A stretch of 64,000 nt of DNA from Patiria pectinifera (lineage: Eukaryota > Echinodermata > Asteroidea > Valvatida > Asterinidae): the NCBI GenBank assembly GCA_029964075.1, contig CM057149.1, positions 28,658,197 through 28,722,196 of the forward strand, read 5' to 3'. The notes beneath the pieces are model-generated. The model saw only the letters and a list, made by a program, of their open reading frames with translations, was not told where the DNA came from and ran no database searches. A program made the position numbers and the translations under genes. Below, one piece after another: positions 35,601-44,617 of this stretch; the first letter of the stretch is position 1, and every line of letters begins with the position of its first letter.

Positions 35601-38600
35601 CACTGTTCATTACCATTTCCCCATTCTCTTTCTGACAAAATTCTGCTTGATCCTCTCCGGTTCCACGTCTTTCTTTCAGCTGGGATAAACTTTCTGGCTG
35701 AGGACAGTCTTGTTCATCTGTCAGTCTCTGCTGCTCACGATCACGCGATGTTTCTTGTCGGTTGGTTTCCTTTCCACCTTCTATGCCTTGCCGTTTCTTC
35801 TGCTGAAGACTGTCTTTGCAATCCTCCATCTTACCAGGTGCCTGGTGTTGGGGGACCACATGGCATTCTAAAAAGCACAACAATAATAAGTACAATTAAT
35901 TTCTAAAACTCCTGTGTCATTGGAAAGATTGCGAATCGAGCAATGCTCAAAAATATATCTTGCTATTCGAAATAATATGATGAGTAACTGAAAAAAAATA
36001 CGATCTTGAGAAGAGAAAATGAAAGAAAATTACTTACGGAATTGCCTCACCTGACATGCTGTGGAACCTTTATTCAATAAATTGAAATCATATTTAGTGC
36101 CCAGGAGAAATAATCGCCCTGATTGAGACTGCATGTAAAACAAACAAAACATCTTACCAGATTTTGATTGGTCAGTAGCGGCGACATCGATTGATGAGGA
36201 GATGGAGGAATCCTTCGAGTTCACTTTATCTTCTTCATGAAGACATGTGTCCGCATTAACAGATGGAGATTTCTTGGCAGCTCGTCTTCTTCCTTCCCTT
36301 GTCTTTCTTCTCATCTTCTTCGTCATTCTTGTCTTTTGTGTTCTTCCTGTAAGTTGAAACAAACAAGCGTTTTCAAGATATCAACATGAGGTCTGCTTTG
36401 AATGAACTAAACCCCTGAAAATGTATTAGTCAGAATAGAACTTTTATACCAGTCTTTCATGATTCGTTTAGTTCCCAGTTTTATTATATTTTTGCGAGTA
36501 TGTGAATTTTTTTAGATTTTTAGATAATGCCAGCCCTTATATTTTTCATGCATTATTTTATTTTTTGTTGTTGTAAATCGTGTACAATTTAGCCTTCTGG
36601 TCACCACACATGAGCTTTAAATACACTAGTAGTAATAATACCAATAGTAACTTATGGCTGTCTCAAACATTATGCAGTTGCGACAGTTCACAGCATCACC
36701 CGATGATGTCCATCAATCATTGCATCAAGTTCAAGATCAAGATTTACCTGCTGATTTCCGTTCACCGGCAGCTCTACCCATCAACCAGGATACCAGGTGT
36801 ATCTCTATGTTAGCATCTTGCTCATCATGGGGCTTGAAAGGGAAAAATTCAACTTGTTTAATCAAGTGAATAGAAACGATCCATTCAATACATTTTAAGA
36901 CTATAAGCGTGTAATTGCAAGCTATACAGCGACACAATTATGGGATAACGAATCTTAGATTAACAGACAGACGTTACCTTGTCGTGTCGTCTGGTGAAAT
37001 GATGTTGCTTCTCTGGATCAACCCCAGATTGGTTTTGAAGTTTTCTTTTCAAGATTGTGATCAAAGTGGCTGGACCCATTTGTAGACATATTGGTCCCAT
37101 CGAAGTACTATTCACAAAGAACTGGATCCGGCGTTCTTTGTTCTCTTTACATGCAGGCTTCTTTTGAGCACCAGTTCGTTCCCTTCTTGTCTTCGTTTTT
37201 CCTATATCGTAGATAATTACAAGTGTAATTTGAAGACGTCATTTTTTTTTAAACACTGATTAGATAGCGACTTAATATGAACTTAAGAATATTCTTTCAG
37301 ATACTCTCAAAATTCATCTGCTGTACATGTTGAATTGGCGAACTTAGTGTTTCTAGTGACATTCAGGGGAACGTTTTAAAGACTCGATATAAGATGCTGA
37401 ACATGCAGGAAAATATCCCAACATCACAAGGTATATTTACCTGAAGGTACATGCATATCTTCCTTTGACAGCCGATTTGTATGATTAACTTGCTTCTGTT
37501 TCTGTGTTTCTCTCACTGGAGGTGACCTCTTCTCCTGAAGGCAGGTCTGTTCTTTCTTAGTTTCGGATCGTTTTAGATCTCCAACCTGCTCAAGTGTGTC
37601 TTTAGCCGATCTTTGTTGCTTTGACCACGTCGTCATCTCTTGTTGACAGATATGTTCCCTGACCACTGCGCATTGCTCTTTCTGAGGCCCGTCTGGATCA
37701 CAAGTCTGCTCCTCTCCATGCTTCTCTTTCTCAGATGATAGCGCCGTTGCTTGCTTAAAGCTCTCATCACTGTTCTTTACCGTTTCCCCATTCTCTTTCT
37801 GACAAGCGTCTGTATGCTCTCTTACATGTCTTTCTTTCTCCTGGGATGTCAGTTGAGAGTCTTTACCTTTGACCGCGGTTACTTCGCAGATCTCTGGCTG
37901 AGGACTGTCTTGTTCATCGGTTAGTCTCTGTTGCTCACGCGATGTCTCTGTATCTTCTTGGCTGATGTCCTTTCCACCATCCGTGCCTTGCTGTTTCTTC
38001 TGCTGAAGACTGTCTTTGCAATACTCCATCTGACCAGGTGCCTGATTTTTGGGGACCACATAGCATGCTAAAAAGGACCACAACAATGTTAAGTACGATT
38101 AATTTCTAAACCTATGTCACTGGGAAGACTGCGAATCGAGAATTTAGTTCCATTCTAGACTTTATGGGATCAAATACCAGTTTACTATACTATCAGAATG
38201 AACACTGTACCTTTTGATTTGCCATTAGAGATGGCAGTGGGTGACTGGGAAACAGGGGAATTCCTTAAGATATCTGAGATGTCATACTCTTCATCAACCG
38301 TGGCTGTGTTATCATTGGCTTCTTCGTTAGATGGAGATTTCTCGGCAGCTTTTCTTCGTCTTTTTCTTATCCTCCCTGAAGAAAATATTCCTTAAAAAGA
38401 TCAATATTTTGAACATCTTTGATCAATTGCTCGCAAAGATAGGTTGTTGAGGGATGAGAACAAAATACCCCAGCAGTCTTATGCACTTGCTCTCATTTAT
38501 GTGATGAAATCTACCTTTACACTAGTTCTCCTAAAGTTCACATTTTCTTTTTGAAAAATCTTTATTCCATTTAAGCGCGTAAACGGTGTTTTATAGAGAG

Positions 38601-41294
38601 CTTGCCAAACTCCAATTCATCAGACTTATTCAGAACCTCTTTTTCAAGATTAAGCTGAAGGCAGAAACAATTACTAAAATGGCTCTTCAAGTCAACCAAT
38701 AATTGATGGAAATGCACACTGAACCTACTGAAATGTAACGTAAAGCTAGGGCTTTACCAGACTTAGATTGATTACTGGCGGCTTCAACTCCTGAAGAGGT
38801 GGGGCAATCTCCTGCTTCCGCTTTGTCTTCATCACGTGAGGTAGTCTGTGCAGATAGAGATTTTCCTCTCGCTTTTCCTCGTCTTCTTCTTGTTCTCCTT
38901 TTCGCTACGGAATATCAACCAGGGAGTACGAAAGTGAGCACGTTTTAAGTTCATTGGATGTGGACTGAGATAGAGTTTAGGTCCCTTTAAGCAAGCAAGA
39001 GGTTCCGAAAGGTTTTGAATTTAAACCACACGTGACAGGGCAAATCAGACTACTACTACTTTACCATGTTTTGCTGTAGAGGTAGTCGAGCAGCCCGATT
39101 CGCCTGATGGATCTTGCTCTTCACCACATGCAGATGTTTGTAGTCTACGGTCTTCTGTAGCTGAAGAAAGTGTGGGAATCAAACGAAGAGAACATATGAA
39201 CAGGATGACTGTGATTGTGATCAGTAGGAGGTGCATAATCTACAGCAGTAGGTCGAGTTATGACTAGACTTTGACGGGATGCTGTCTTAAAGTGGGTGCT
39301 GATTGGGTTTTGGAATCTTTCGAATGATCAGATTTTCGGTGAAGATACCTCAGCCAGATTATGTTTTTCTCCATCTTCTGTACATGATAGTTTCTTGTCT
39401 TTTTTCGTCTTCTCTAATGTGCTGAATGTGTGTTCTTTAGAAGCATGCAGCCAACTTGTTAACTGTTTAGAAAACTCATCAAAATAACCTATACTGGGCA
39501 CTGAAGACTGAACATGACTTTTTTTGTATCAGGAAAATATTTTACCTTTTGATGGGTTGCTTATCTCTTGCCCACTTGTTGAATAAGTAGATGCACCCTC
39601 CGAGTGATTTGAGTTGACGGCGTCTTTATTACCCAAAGTAGGCTTTTTGTCTTTCTCTTCTTCAGATGAAGATTTGTTGCCCGACTGCCTCTTTCTTCTT
39701 CTCTTCTGTTTCCCTGCAGGTTGAGACGTTAAAGGTTTCTATAAGACAGCCAGCTCTACAGTATAAACACAGATAGTGTGCATAAACCTACATACTGCCT
39801 CACATGTTCATTTCTGTTGATCAGATCAATAAATCAACCTGTGCTGTAAAGGCCTACCTGACATGAATCTATGTACAGACTTTACCTGTTGATTTGTGTT
39901 GATCACTTCCATCCATCAAGTCAGACACTAGGCGTAAGTCTATCTTGGAATCTTGGACAATCCCATGGTCCTTTAGTGATAATTCATTGCGAAGCTATAA
40001 AAAAAAAAACGATAAAGAAGCATTTGTTTTCTCGGAAAGATCCACAAATGAATAAACCTTGGTAACTCTACCATAATAAACATGGCAGTAATTCGTGTAG
40101 GGAAGGGGAAAACACAATCAGAGTTGTATTATTTTTATACAATGAAAATGAACATTGGGTGAAGTCCAGATTTACCTCATGATGTCTCTTTGTGAATAGA
40201 TGTTGCTTTTCTGGTTCAATCGATAGTTTTTCTTGTAGTAATCCTTTCAAGGCTGAGATAGTGGTGGAAGGATGCAGCTGCAGACACAGAGGTGACCTTG
40301 AAGAGCTTCTCACGAGCAGCTGGATCTCACTGTGAAAACGTAACAATCAGGTCCAAAGAGCTTAACTTGATGTCATACTTTAAGAAATTCTTGCATCGAA
40401 ACACTTAGAGGCAGAATTTTATATTAGAATTATGCCATGGGGCCCCCTTTTTTGTTGTTTTTCTTTTTACTTTGTATGGATTTCTCCGAAATGTTCCCCT
40501 CTCTCCCTTATCATTTCTTTAAGGAATGAAACTTCCGCTTACTCATTTACGTCTGTAGGCCAGACGTACTATCTCATTTGTTTTTCACGAATCACCTTCA
40601 AGTGAAAAAAAAGATGTAACATGCTACACTTTGGGACATATATTGGAGTTTCATCAATTGAACAGCTAACTACCTGCATTGAGTATCCTCAGCTGAAGTT
40701 GCCCTTAGGTTGCACGATGGTGATGAAGATGTATCCTCGAACTTGTTCCGGGAAAGCACAGACAGAAATATCGTATTCCTAGACTTTCGAATCTTTCTCT
40801 TTCTCGTGACCATCTTGGCCAGCGAGTGATCGTTGATGACCCGAGCAGCCCTCTTGGCATCCTCCAAGTCTGCGAGGGTCCTCAAAGGTACCAGGAATTC
40901 CCCCTTAAGACAAATACATACAAAATATAGACCATCTACGGGTATATACACAAAGATTATTATAGACGAGTAAGGAGCATCTTCTATTCGATTTTGTTTG
41001 TAGTTCTGTACCGGTAAATTGTTATTGATGAATCGATCCGATTGAAAGGGTAAAGAACCTTACGTCTGCAAATATGCCTACAATTGCATTTATGTCAACG
41101 TGCAAACACAGATAGATTTTTGTTATATGTTTGCTACCAACGTATTGTTTAGTACAGCTTTTCTGTAAAAACCTGCACCTCGAAAACATTATTCCTAACT
41201 TTGAAACAAGAACATAGAAGATGCTCATATGAATACAGTGAGTACTGTTTTACAGTCAAATTTGTTTTCATCACTATAAACATTTCCTTACCAT
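27996..41294 (-). CDS. Ubl-array NACHT-LRR receptor (whole predicted CDS span, 18 exons)
   Basis: Predicted intracellular NLR-type immune receptor. Eighteen exons with GT-AG borders and matching phases join into one open frame of about 2783 codons. Approximate residues: 1-77 N-terminal basic domain; 78-165 Ubl1; 166-357 four basic/Ser-acidic exons; 358-566 Gln/Glu/Lys-rich; 567-669 Ubl2; 670-732 basic; 733-932 Gln/Glu/Lys-rich; 933-1044 Ubl3; 1045-1166 basic linker; 1167-1236 Tyr/Thr/Asn-rich linker; 1237-2783 NACHT, winged helix and LRRs. NACHT proteins are STAND ATPases that oligomerise on ligand sensing; the Ubl domains take the place normally held by CARD, PYD or DEATH. The Ubls are internal and lack a terminal Gly-Gly, so I infer they act as binding modules, not as conjugated modifiers. 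The single-exon NACHT-LRR part is very secure. Joining it to the Ubl exons is inference from phase, order and strand; two genes (Ubl gene and NLR gene) remain possible. Confidence 0.7.
28640..30530 (-). repeat. 468-bp tandem superrepeats in the LRR exon
   Basis: Four head-to-tail units with a period of exactly 468 bp (156 residues) can be aligned by the recurring block GADIEHIAASL, at about 28640, 29108, 29576 and 30044, with a diverged partial unit near 30512. Each unit holds LRRs, the spacer QDVIRIAAL, the block MKLSMLSVTGSDAADILK and AAEWSHAFHGLKHLERC. The units at 29108 and 29576 are nearly identical at the DNA level, so they arose recently or are kept alike by gene conversion. Confidence 0.9.
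33087..33296 (-). CDS. Exon 17: Tyr/Thr/Asn-rich linker before NACHT
   Basis: A 210-nt phase 1-1 exon with acceptor TATATAG and donor GCAG|GTAAAG. It encodes a Pro/Tyr/Ser-rich segment (YPAMQHPSTVYTQSYGSL), then GGSCSPAFFAPATGN, then FHYTYTQNVTVQGATAG. The second half is low in charge and rich in Tyr, Thr, Asn and Gln, unlike the charged exons upstream. Linkers of this style occur just upstream of NACHT domains in some invertebrate and fungal NLRs. An amyloid-like role is only a guess. Confidence 0.6.
33788..34153 (-). CDS. Exon 16: basic Gln/His-rich linker
   Basis: A 366-nt exon with acceptor TCTTCAG. It starts GNSRTRTEKDPRRTRK, then a Gln/His-rich part (NEQQQASHHVTIHHEEE), a second basic cluster (RQKQKVKKKQIGDRRR), and a Lys/Gln/Glu-rich end. 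The proposed donor (ATCCAAG|GTGCTG) is weak but is the one that gives phase 1 and so joins exon 17 in frame. The frame runs open past it, so the exon end is less sure than the others. Confidence 0.5.
34531..34642 (-). CDS. Exon 15: ubiquitin-like domain 3, second part
   Basis: A 112-nt exon (phase 0 in, phase 1 out) encoding LHDEVPLKDQAIEQDANIEL, then RLVSGLKGG and a tail ending KSAG. It completes Ubl3 (Leu-Lys-Asp-x-x-Ile and the last beta strand). A Gly-Gly does follow the last strand by two residues, but the chain continues without a break, so processing is not implied. Confidence 0.8.
34821..35044 (-). CDS. Exon 14: ubiquitin-like domain 3, first part
   Basis: A 224-nt exon (phase 1 in, phase 0 out). 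After a basic extension starting GRTRTRTERG come IQLFVNSSLIGPICLQLHPS, the helix segment TSALKDKCHDQLGI and PEKQHLFIRQRHE. The ubiquitin turn Pro-x-x-Gln-x-Leu and the helix Leu-Lys are kept. Donor CACGAG|GTAATG. Confidence 0.8.
35268..35867 (-). CDS. Exon 13: Gln/Glu/Lys-rich domain, copy 2
   Basis: A 600-nt phase 1-1 exon with acceptor CTTTTTAG and donor TCAG|GTAAAA, encoding about 199 residues. It starts CHVVPQHQAPGKMEDC and shares with exon 9 the blocks DSLQQKK, QRLTDEQD, CQKENGE, SFKQ and EKEKHGE. The spacer therefore arose by exon duplication together with the adjacent Ubl pair. Predicted charged and low complexity; function unknown. Confidence 0.7.
36158..36346 (-). CDS. Exon 12: basic/Ser-acidic spacer exon
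   Basis: A 189-nt phase 1-1 exon with acceptor CTTACAG and donor TCTG|GTAAGA. It has a long basic start (GRTQKTRMTKKMRRKTREG), then RRRAAKKSPS, a middle stretch with Asp, Glu and Ser, and ends TDQSKSG. It belongs to the same exon family as exons 5, 7 and 8 and lies between Ubl2 and the second Gln/Glu/Lys-rich exon. Confidence 0.6.
36748..36832 (-). CDS. Exon 11: ubiquitin-like domain 2, shortened second part
   Basis: An 85-nt exon (phase 0 in, phase 1 out) encoding PHDEQDANIEIHLVSWL and a tail ending KSAG. Against Ubl3 (LHDEVPLKDQAIEQDANIEL) it lacks nine residues: the loop and the Lys-Asp-x-x-Ile turn before the last beta strand. The reading frame is kept. The fold of Ubl2 may be weakened, or the domain may be degenerating. 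Confidence 0.65.
36978..37201 (-). CDS. Exon 10: ubiquitin-like domain 2, first part
   Basis: A 224-nt exon (phase 1 in, phase 0 out). It opens with a basic extension GKTKTRRERTGAQKKP, then RIQFFVNSTSMGPICLQMGP, the helix segment and PEKQHHFTRRHDK. It has the same length and extension as exon 14, so Ubl2 and Ubl3 are closer to each other than to Ubl1. The Leu-His-Pro-Ser of the other Ubls is replaced by Met-Gly-Pro-Ala. Confidence 0.75.
37441..38067 (-). CDS. Exon 9: Gln/Glu/Lys-rich domain, copy 1
   Basis: A 627-nt phase 1-1 exon encoding about 209 residues. It starts CYVVPKNQAPGQM and is very rich in Gln, Glu, Lys and Asp, with segments such as KDSLQQKKQQGTDGGKD, QRLTDEQDSPQPE and SFKQATALSSEKEKHGEE. 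It is predicted to be long and charged, either disordered or part coiled coil. Exon 13 is a clear duplicate (same start, same QRLTDEQD and CQKENGE blocks). No known family recognised. Confidence 0.7.
38211..38375 (-). CDS. Exon 8: basic/Ser-acidic spacer exon
   Basis: A 165-nt phase 1-1 exon with acceptor TTCTTCAG and donor AAAAG|GTACAG. It encodes GRIRKRRRKAAEKSPSNEE, then an acidic and Ser-rich tail ending NGKSKG. The AAEKSPS motif is repeated in exon 12 as AAKKSPS, which shows the exons are duplicates of one another. Confidence 0.6.
38758..38904 (-). CDS. Exon 7: basic/Ser-acidic spacer exon
   Basis: A 147-nt phase 1-1 exon with acceptor CCGTAG and donor TCTG|GTAAAG. It starts with an Arg-rich run AKRRTRRRRGKARGKS, then SAQTTSRDEDKAEAG, and ends ASNQSKSG. 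It is the same exon family as exons 5, 8 and 12. The basic start could serve as a nuclear localisation signal. Confidence 0.6.
39065..39160 (-). CDS. Exon 6: short acidic spacer exon
   Basis: A 96-nt phase 1-1 exon (acceptor TCTTCAG, donor CATG|GTAAAG). It encodes ATEDRRLQTS, then an acidic Gly/Ser-rich stretch with two Cys, ending TAKHG. It lacks the basic start of its neighbours. Support is only its open frame, splice sites and matching phase, so it is the least secure of the spacer exons. Confidence 0.5.
39546..39713 (-). CDS. Exon 5: basic/Ser-acidic spacer exon
   Basis: A 168-nt phase 1-1 exon with acceptor CCTGCAG and donor AAAAG|GTAAAA. It starts GKQKRRRKRQ, a nuclear-localisation-like cluster, followed by KSSSEEEKDKK, a Ser/Thr/Asn-rich tail and SKG at the end. 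It is one of a family of short exons (5, 7, 8, 12 here; 229-399 and 1-106 in the left locus) built on the same plan: Arg/Lys cluster, Lys-Ser, acidic/Ser stretch, Ser-Lys-x-Gly. Confidence 0.65.
39886..39994 (-). CDS. Exon 4: ubiquitin-like domain 1, second part
   Basis: It encodes LRNELSLKDHGIVQDSKIDL, then RLVSDL. This matches the end of the ubiquitin fold (Leu-x-Asp-Gly-x-x-Leu-x-Asp-Tyr-x-Ile ... Leu-x-Leu-x-Leu). The usual terminal Arg-Gly-Gly is absent and the chain continues into MDGSDQHKSTG, so the domain cannot be processed and conjugated like ubiquitin. Acceptor TTTTTATAG, donor AACAG|GTAAAG, phase 0 in and phase 1 out. Confidence 0.8.
40176..40329 (-). CDS. Exon 3: ubiquitin-like domain 1, first part
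   Basis: The exon (phase 2 in, phase 0 out) encodes a beta-hairpin start EIQLLVRSSS, then LCLQLHPSTTISALKGLLQE and EPEKQHLFTKRHHE. This follows the ubiquitin pattern: strand, strand, the Thr-Ile-x-x-Leu/Val-Lys helix, then the Pro-x-x-Gln-x-Leu turn. In ubiquitin the matching turn is P-D-Q-Q-R-L-I-F. The domain is completed by exon 4 across a phase-0 intron placed where ubiquitin has its Lys48 loop. Confidence 0.8.
40674..40903 (-). CDS. Exon 2: conserved N-terminal domain of unknown family
   Basis: This 230-nt exon (phase 0 in, phase 2 out) encodes about 76 residues beginning GEFLVPLRTLADLEDAKRAA. A helix-like first half is followed by a strongly basic stretch (RKRKIRKSR), a possible nuclear localisation or nucleic-acid contact, and a Ser-rich tail. 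The left paralogue exon at 3234-3463 has the same length, and by my count 65 of 76 residues are identical, with most changes in the last 15. I do not recognise the family. It sits directly before Ubl1. Confidence 0.7.
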
Positions 41295-41441
41295 TATTGT
41301 TAGGTCTGCAGTCTGTGATCAGGTTGAAAATTATCTCAAAATTGGAAGAGTCTTAATGAAACTGGAGACTCCTTTGTAGCCAATACCTCCACAAAAGGTT
41401 CTTCCCAAATGCGGAATAGAACGGACGCTCTGCTGGGAATC
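41292..41441 (-). CDS. Exon 1 of the right Ubl-NLR gene: 5' UTR with ATG as its last three bases
   Basis: The exon lies between an acceptor (TTTTTTCAG then GATTCC) and the donor ATG|GTAAGG. The start ATG at 41294-41292 is the last codon of the exon. After splicing it reads ATGGGGGAA, with A at -3 and G at +4, a good Kozak context. An in-frame TGA lies eight codons upstream of the ATG. The left paralogue (4520-4663) has the same layout and the same upstream TGA, which supports the start choice. The rest of the exon is closed in every useful frame, so it is read as 5' UTR; a further noncoding exon must lie upstream. Confidence 0.6.
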
Positions 41442-42424
41442 CTGAAAAAAATTGTATAGTAATTCATTATTTTCGTAGGTGAAAGATGTCACTATAATAC
41501 AGTCAAACTTGCACCTTGTTGACTGCAGCTGAATGCGACATTGACTGTGTCTTGTCAATCTGGCTGGCGTGTAACTATACAACCACACTTCCGGCGTGTT
41601 GTCAGAGAAGGTGTGCAGTACAGAAGCAAAACAGATTGTTCTACCTCACCATTATCGTTTCCTTCGTTCAATTTGCGGATTATGCAGAGGCAAAAACCCT
41701 GGATGGGGAGGGAGTCGGCTCAGCCTTGACAAGCATCGAAGGGTAATGCAAAGTGTCAGGGGAAGAACGCACATACACCAATGAACTTTAGTCTTGGAAC
41801 TCAGTTACTGCATGTCTTTAAACGTTACTTTCCTTAATGCCACGTACAGTATCATTTCTGATTACCCGGAAAAGTACTTTCACCAGATTTAATGACATAC
41901 ATCAAAATGAAGAAAGGACTTGTCTATTGATATGAAATAACATATGAAATTCTTCCGCCTAAAATGGTTTTGGAAGAAAATGTTGAATGTTCTTTGTTAG
42001 TCCCTCTTGAAACACATTTTACGGTGCGTTAGTTACGGAATCCTGTTCTCTGTTTTCTAAAAACGAATAGTGTTTGTCTGTGTTTGGGGTTTTTTGTTTA
42101 TATTAATCGGCAATTGGCCGGGAAAGCCCACGAAAGATGCGGAAGGAAATAACAATGCCTCCAACCCAATTACTTCCTCGGACCGGAGACTGAACAAACA
42201 GACTAAAGGCTAGGGATGCAAGTTCGTTTGAGGGGTGGAATTTTGCCTCCGAAGGAATTGACTGTCTCACTCTACTCAAATAAGTATGTTAAAAAAGTTG
42301 TCTTAAAATGAATAAATTATTCTGTTAAATGACCTTGATTCGGGGAAACCCTTTAATCATAGTTGCAAAGCTGATTACCTCACTGCTGGGCTGACGCTGC
42401 CTACAAACTATTTACAAACAATAA

Positions 42425-43060
42425 TTGCTACATGTTTTTATTTCATCGGCAGAAAAATGCTTCCTATCCTTCCAGTGCAGTTGGCATATTTACTTCTATC
42501 AGCCTCACTGGCTTTTTACTCGAACCTCAACGTACCAATAAACAAGGCATTATATTTGCGGTCACAGAAACTCGACAAATAAGTGCAGTTAGTTTCGTTT
42601 CAATACAGCGTCATTGTGTGAACTTAGAAAAGTATTTTCCATTTTTATGTGAAGCTTTTCACTCTTGTTCAAAAGATTTGCGTCACTGATTTGAATGACA
42701 ATAAATAGGTTGGGCAAATTTAGGGAAAAACCAAGCTGACGCAATGATTGGAACCTTAGTCGCACGAAGGCATGTACTCTGTACACATAATATTGTGTTC
42801 CTTGTGGTTATACGTAAGTTGCTTAACTAGTATAATCTATCAAGCACAGAGGTTTGATTTGAGAAGATTTTTTTTTAAAATAAGGGCCAAATGAATTCAT
42901 AGGCCTGCAATATTACCCCAAATCGATTGCCTACCACCAATTCAGTTTTAAACTGCCTTGCATGTTCTCCAAAGACCAACGGTTGTGTGATTGTAATTTT
43001 CGAATGTGATCATTTTGTCTCAAAACAGAAGCCACAACCTTTAGCGAATCTATAGACAAA
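42425..43060. repeat. Oldest, diverged unit of the 1.1-kb tandem family
   Basis: GGCATTATATTTGCGGTCAC, GAAGCTTTTCACTCTTGTTC and CAGAAGCCACAAC occur here in the same order as in the two younger units, with more changes and no MITE. Confidence 0.6.
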
Positions 43061-43442
43061 CATATTTTTTGACAAATATCTTTCAATGTAATGTCCATTT
43101 TCTGTTTCGTTTGCGAGACACATTGGACTAGATCAATGTATTTTTAATTTCACTTCAAGGTGATCTAGTTTCTTACAACGAAGTTTTACGTGCGGTGTTT
43201 GTATTCATTCAATGACGAGGGTTATCATCTAGGAAATTATCTTTAAAGTTCCTAAATGCAAAGAAAACGATTGGATTCTCGAATCACTTCAAGGTTAACT
43301 ATCAAGCAAAACAAAACAATTGTGTAATAATTACTACTTCACCGTTGAACTCATTAACAGGTCTGGATCTCAACCCGAGGTAAATGTGGTAATTACAATG
43401 CTTTCAATATATAAATCTAGAATGAAAATCAGTATGGAAAAT

Positions 43443-43751
43443 CAAGGGCGGATCCGGGGGGGGCAAAGGGGGCCATGCCCCCTTCCCTCCAAAACGAAAC
43501 CAATTTTTTTTTATGTGACATCGCAATAAAGGCAGGCAATGAGTACACCACCATCTTTTCCTCAAAAAAAAACGTTGGTTAAAGTGGTCAGAAATTGCCT
43601 CAGATCGCACCACAGAGCATTTAGAATCCAAAAAAATTTCGGGGCCCTTCAGCAGGCCCTGAACCCCATGCCGTAATTTTTTCAACCCACTTTTTGGGGG
43701 ACCAAAATTTATTTTGGCCCCCCAAACAATTGTGTTCTGGATCCGCCCTTG
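43443..43751. mobile_element. hAT-like MITE with perfect 8-bp target duplication
   Basis: Ends CAAGGGCGGATCC and GGATCCGCCCTTG, flanked by TGGAAAAT on both sides (43435-43442 and 43752-43759). Same family as 9250-9502. No coding capacity. Confidence 0.85.
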
Positions 43752-44617
43752 TGGAAAATAAAAGGACTCTTATTTTCATTCAAGAGTTATTTTTTCGAAG
43801 CAAAGTTGCAAACCAAAGACAACGACTTCTGTCAACATTTTATGACAACGTAGGTGTAGTCATGTATACATGACGCTATTTCAACACTTGTAATTTCATC
43901 GAAAGAGTTGGCATACTCTTCGGGTCAGAGTTTTGCTTTGAACTAAATGAACCAACAATCCAGGCATTATATTTCGAGGTCACAGTTTATACTCCTACGT
44001 AGACTATTCGAGGCTAGCAGCGCGACAAACATGTGCAGTTGGTTTTGTTATCAAATACAGTGTCATTGTGTGAACTTTGAAAAATGTTTTCCATTTTTCG
44101 GTGAAGCTTTTCACTCTTGTACAAAAGATGTGCGTCACTGATTTGAATGACAATGACTCTGAACAGGTTGCGCAAGTTGAGGGAAAACCCAAGCTGACGC
44201 AGTGATTTAGGGACCTTATTCGCACCTTGTTCCTTTTAGAATGTAAGCTGCTTCAAAGTATCATTTTCTTTCAAGTACAAGGTGCCTATGTGTGATTTTG
44301 TGGGCAATGTTAATCCAAATGGCCCCATATCACATGTCTGAAACTCAAGTTCAACCTTTATATAACCAAAGATACCAAGATTGTAATTAGTAGGGTTTTC
44401 CGTCCCTACCTAATTCTGTGGGAATTCCATAAAATATTCTCCTGGGGTGTTCCTCCCGACTCTAACACTGTAATTACCCATCACTGTCTTCTTTGGCTTT
44501 AAAGCTAAGTGCCTAAGGCACGTTTGAGGAATCCTAGGTTTCATTACCAGAAATACAATTGAAAATCATCATTTAAAAAGTAGGTGACCAACTGATTTCC
44601 AAAACAGAAGCCACAAA
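43515..44617. repeat. 1.1-kb tandem duplication, unit 1
   Basis: This unit and the next (44618-45719) are nearly identical over about 1103 bp. Unit 1 begins at GTGACATCGCAATAAAGG within the hAT MITE and ends CAGAAGCCACAA. Confidence 0.85.

Noticed and set aside
41292..41294. N-myristoylation of the Met-Gly start of the Ubl-NLR protein
   Set aside because: Gly2 is present, but position 6 is Val and not Ser/Thr, so the usual motif is not met.
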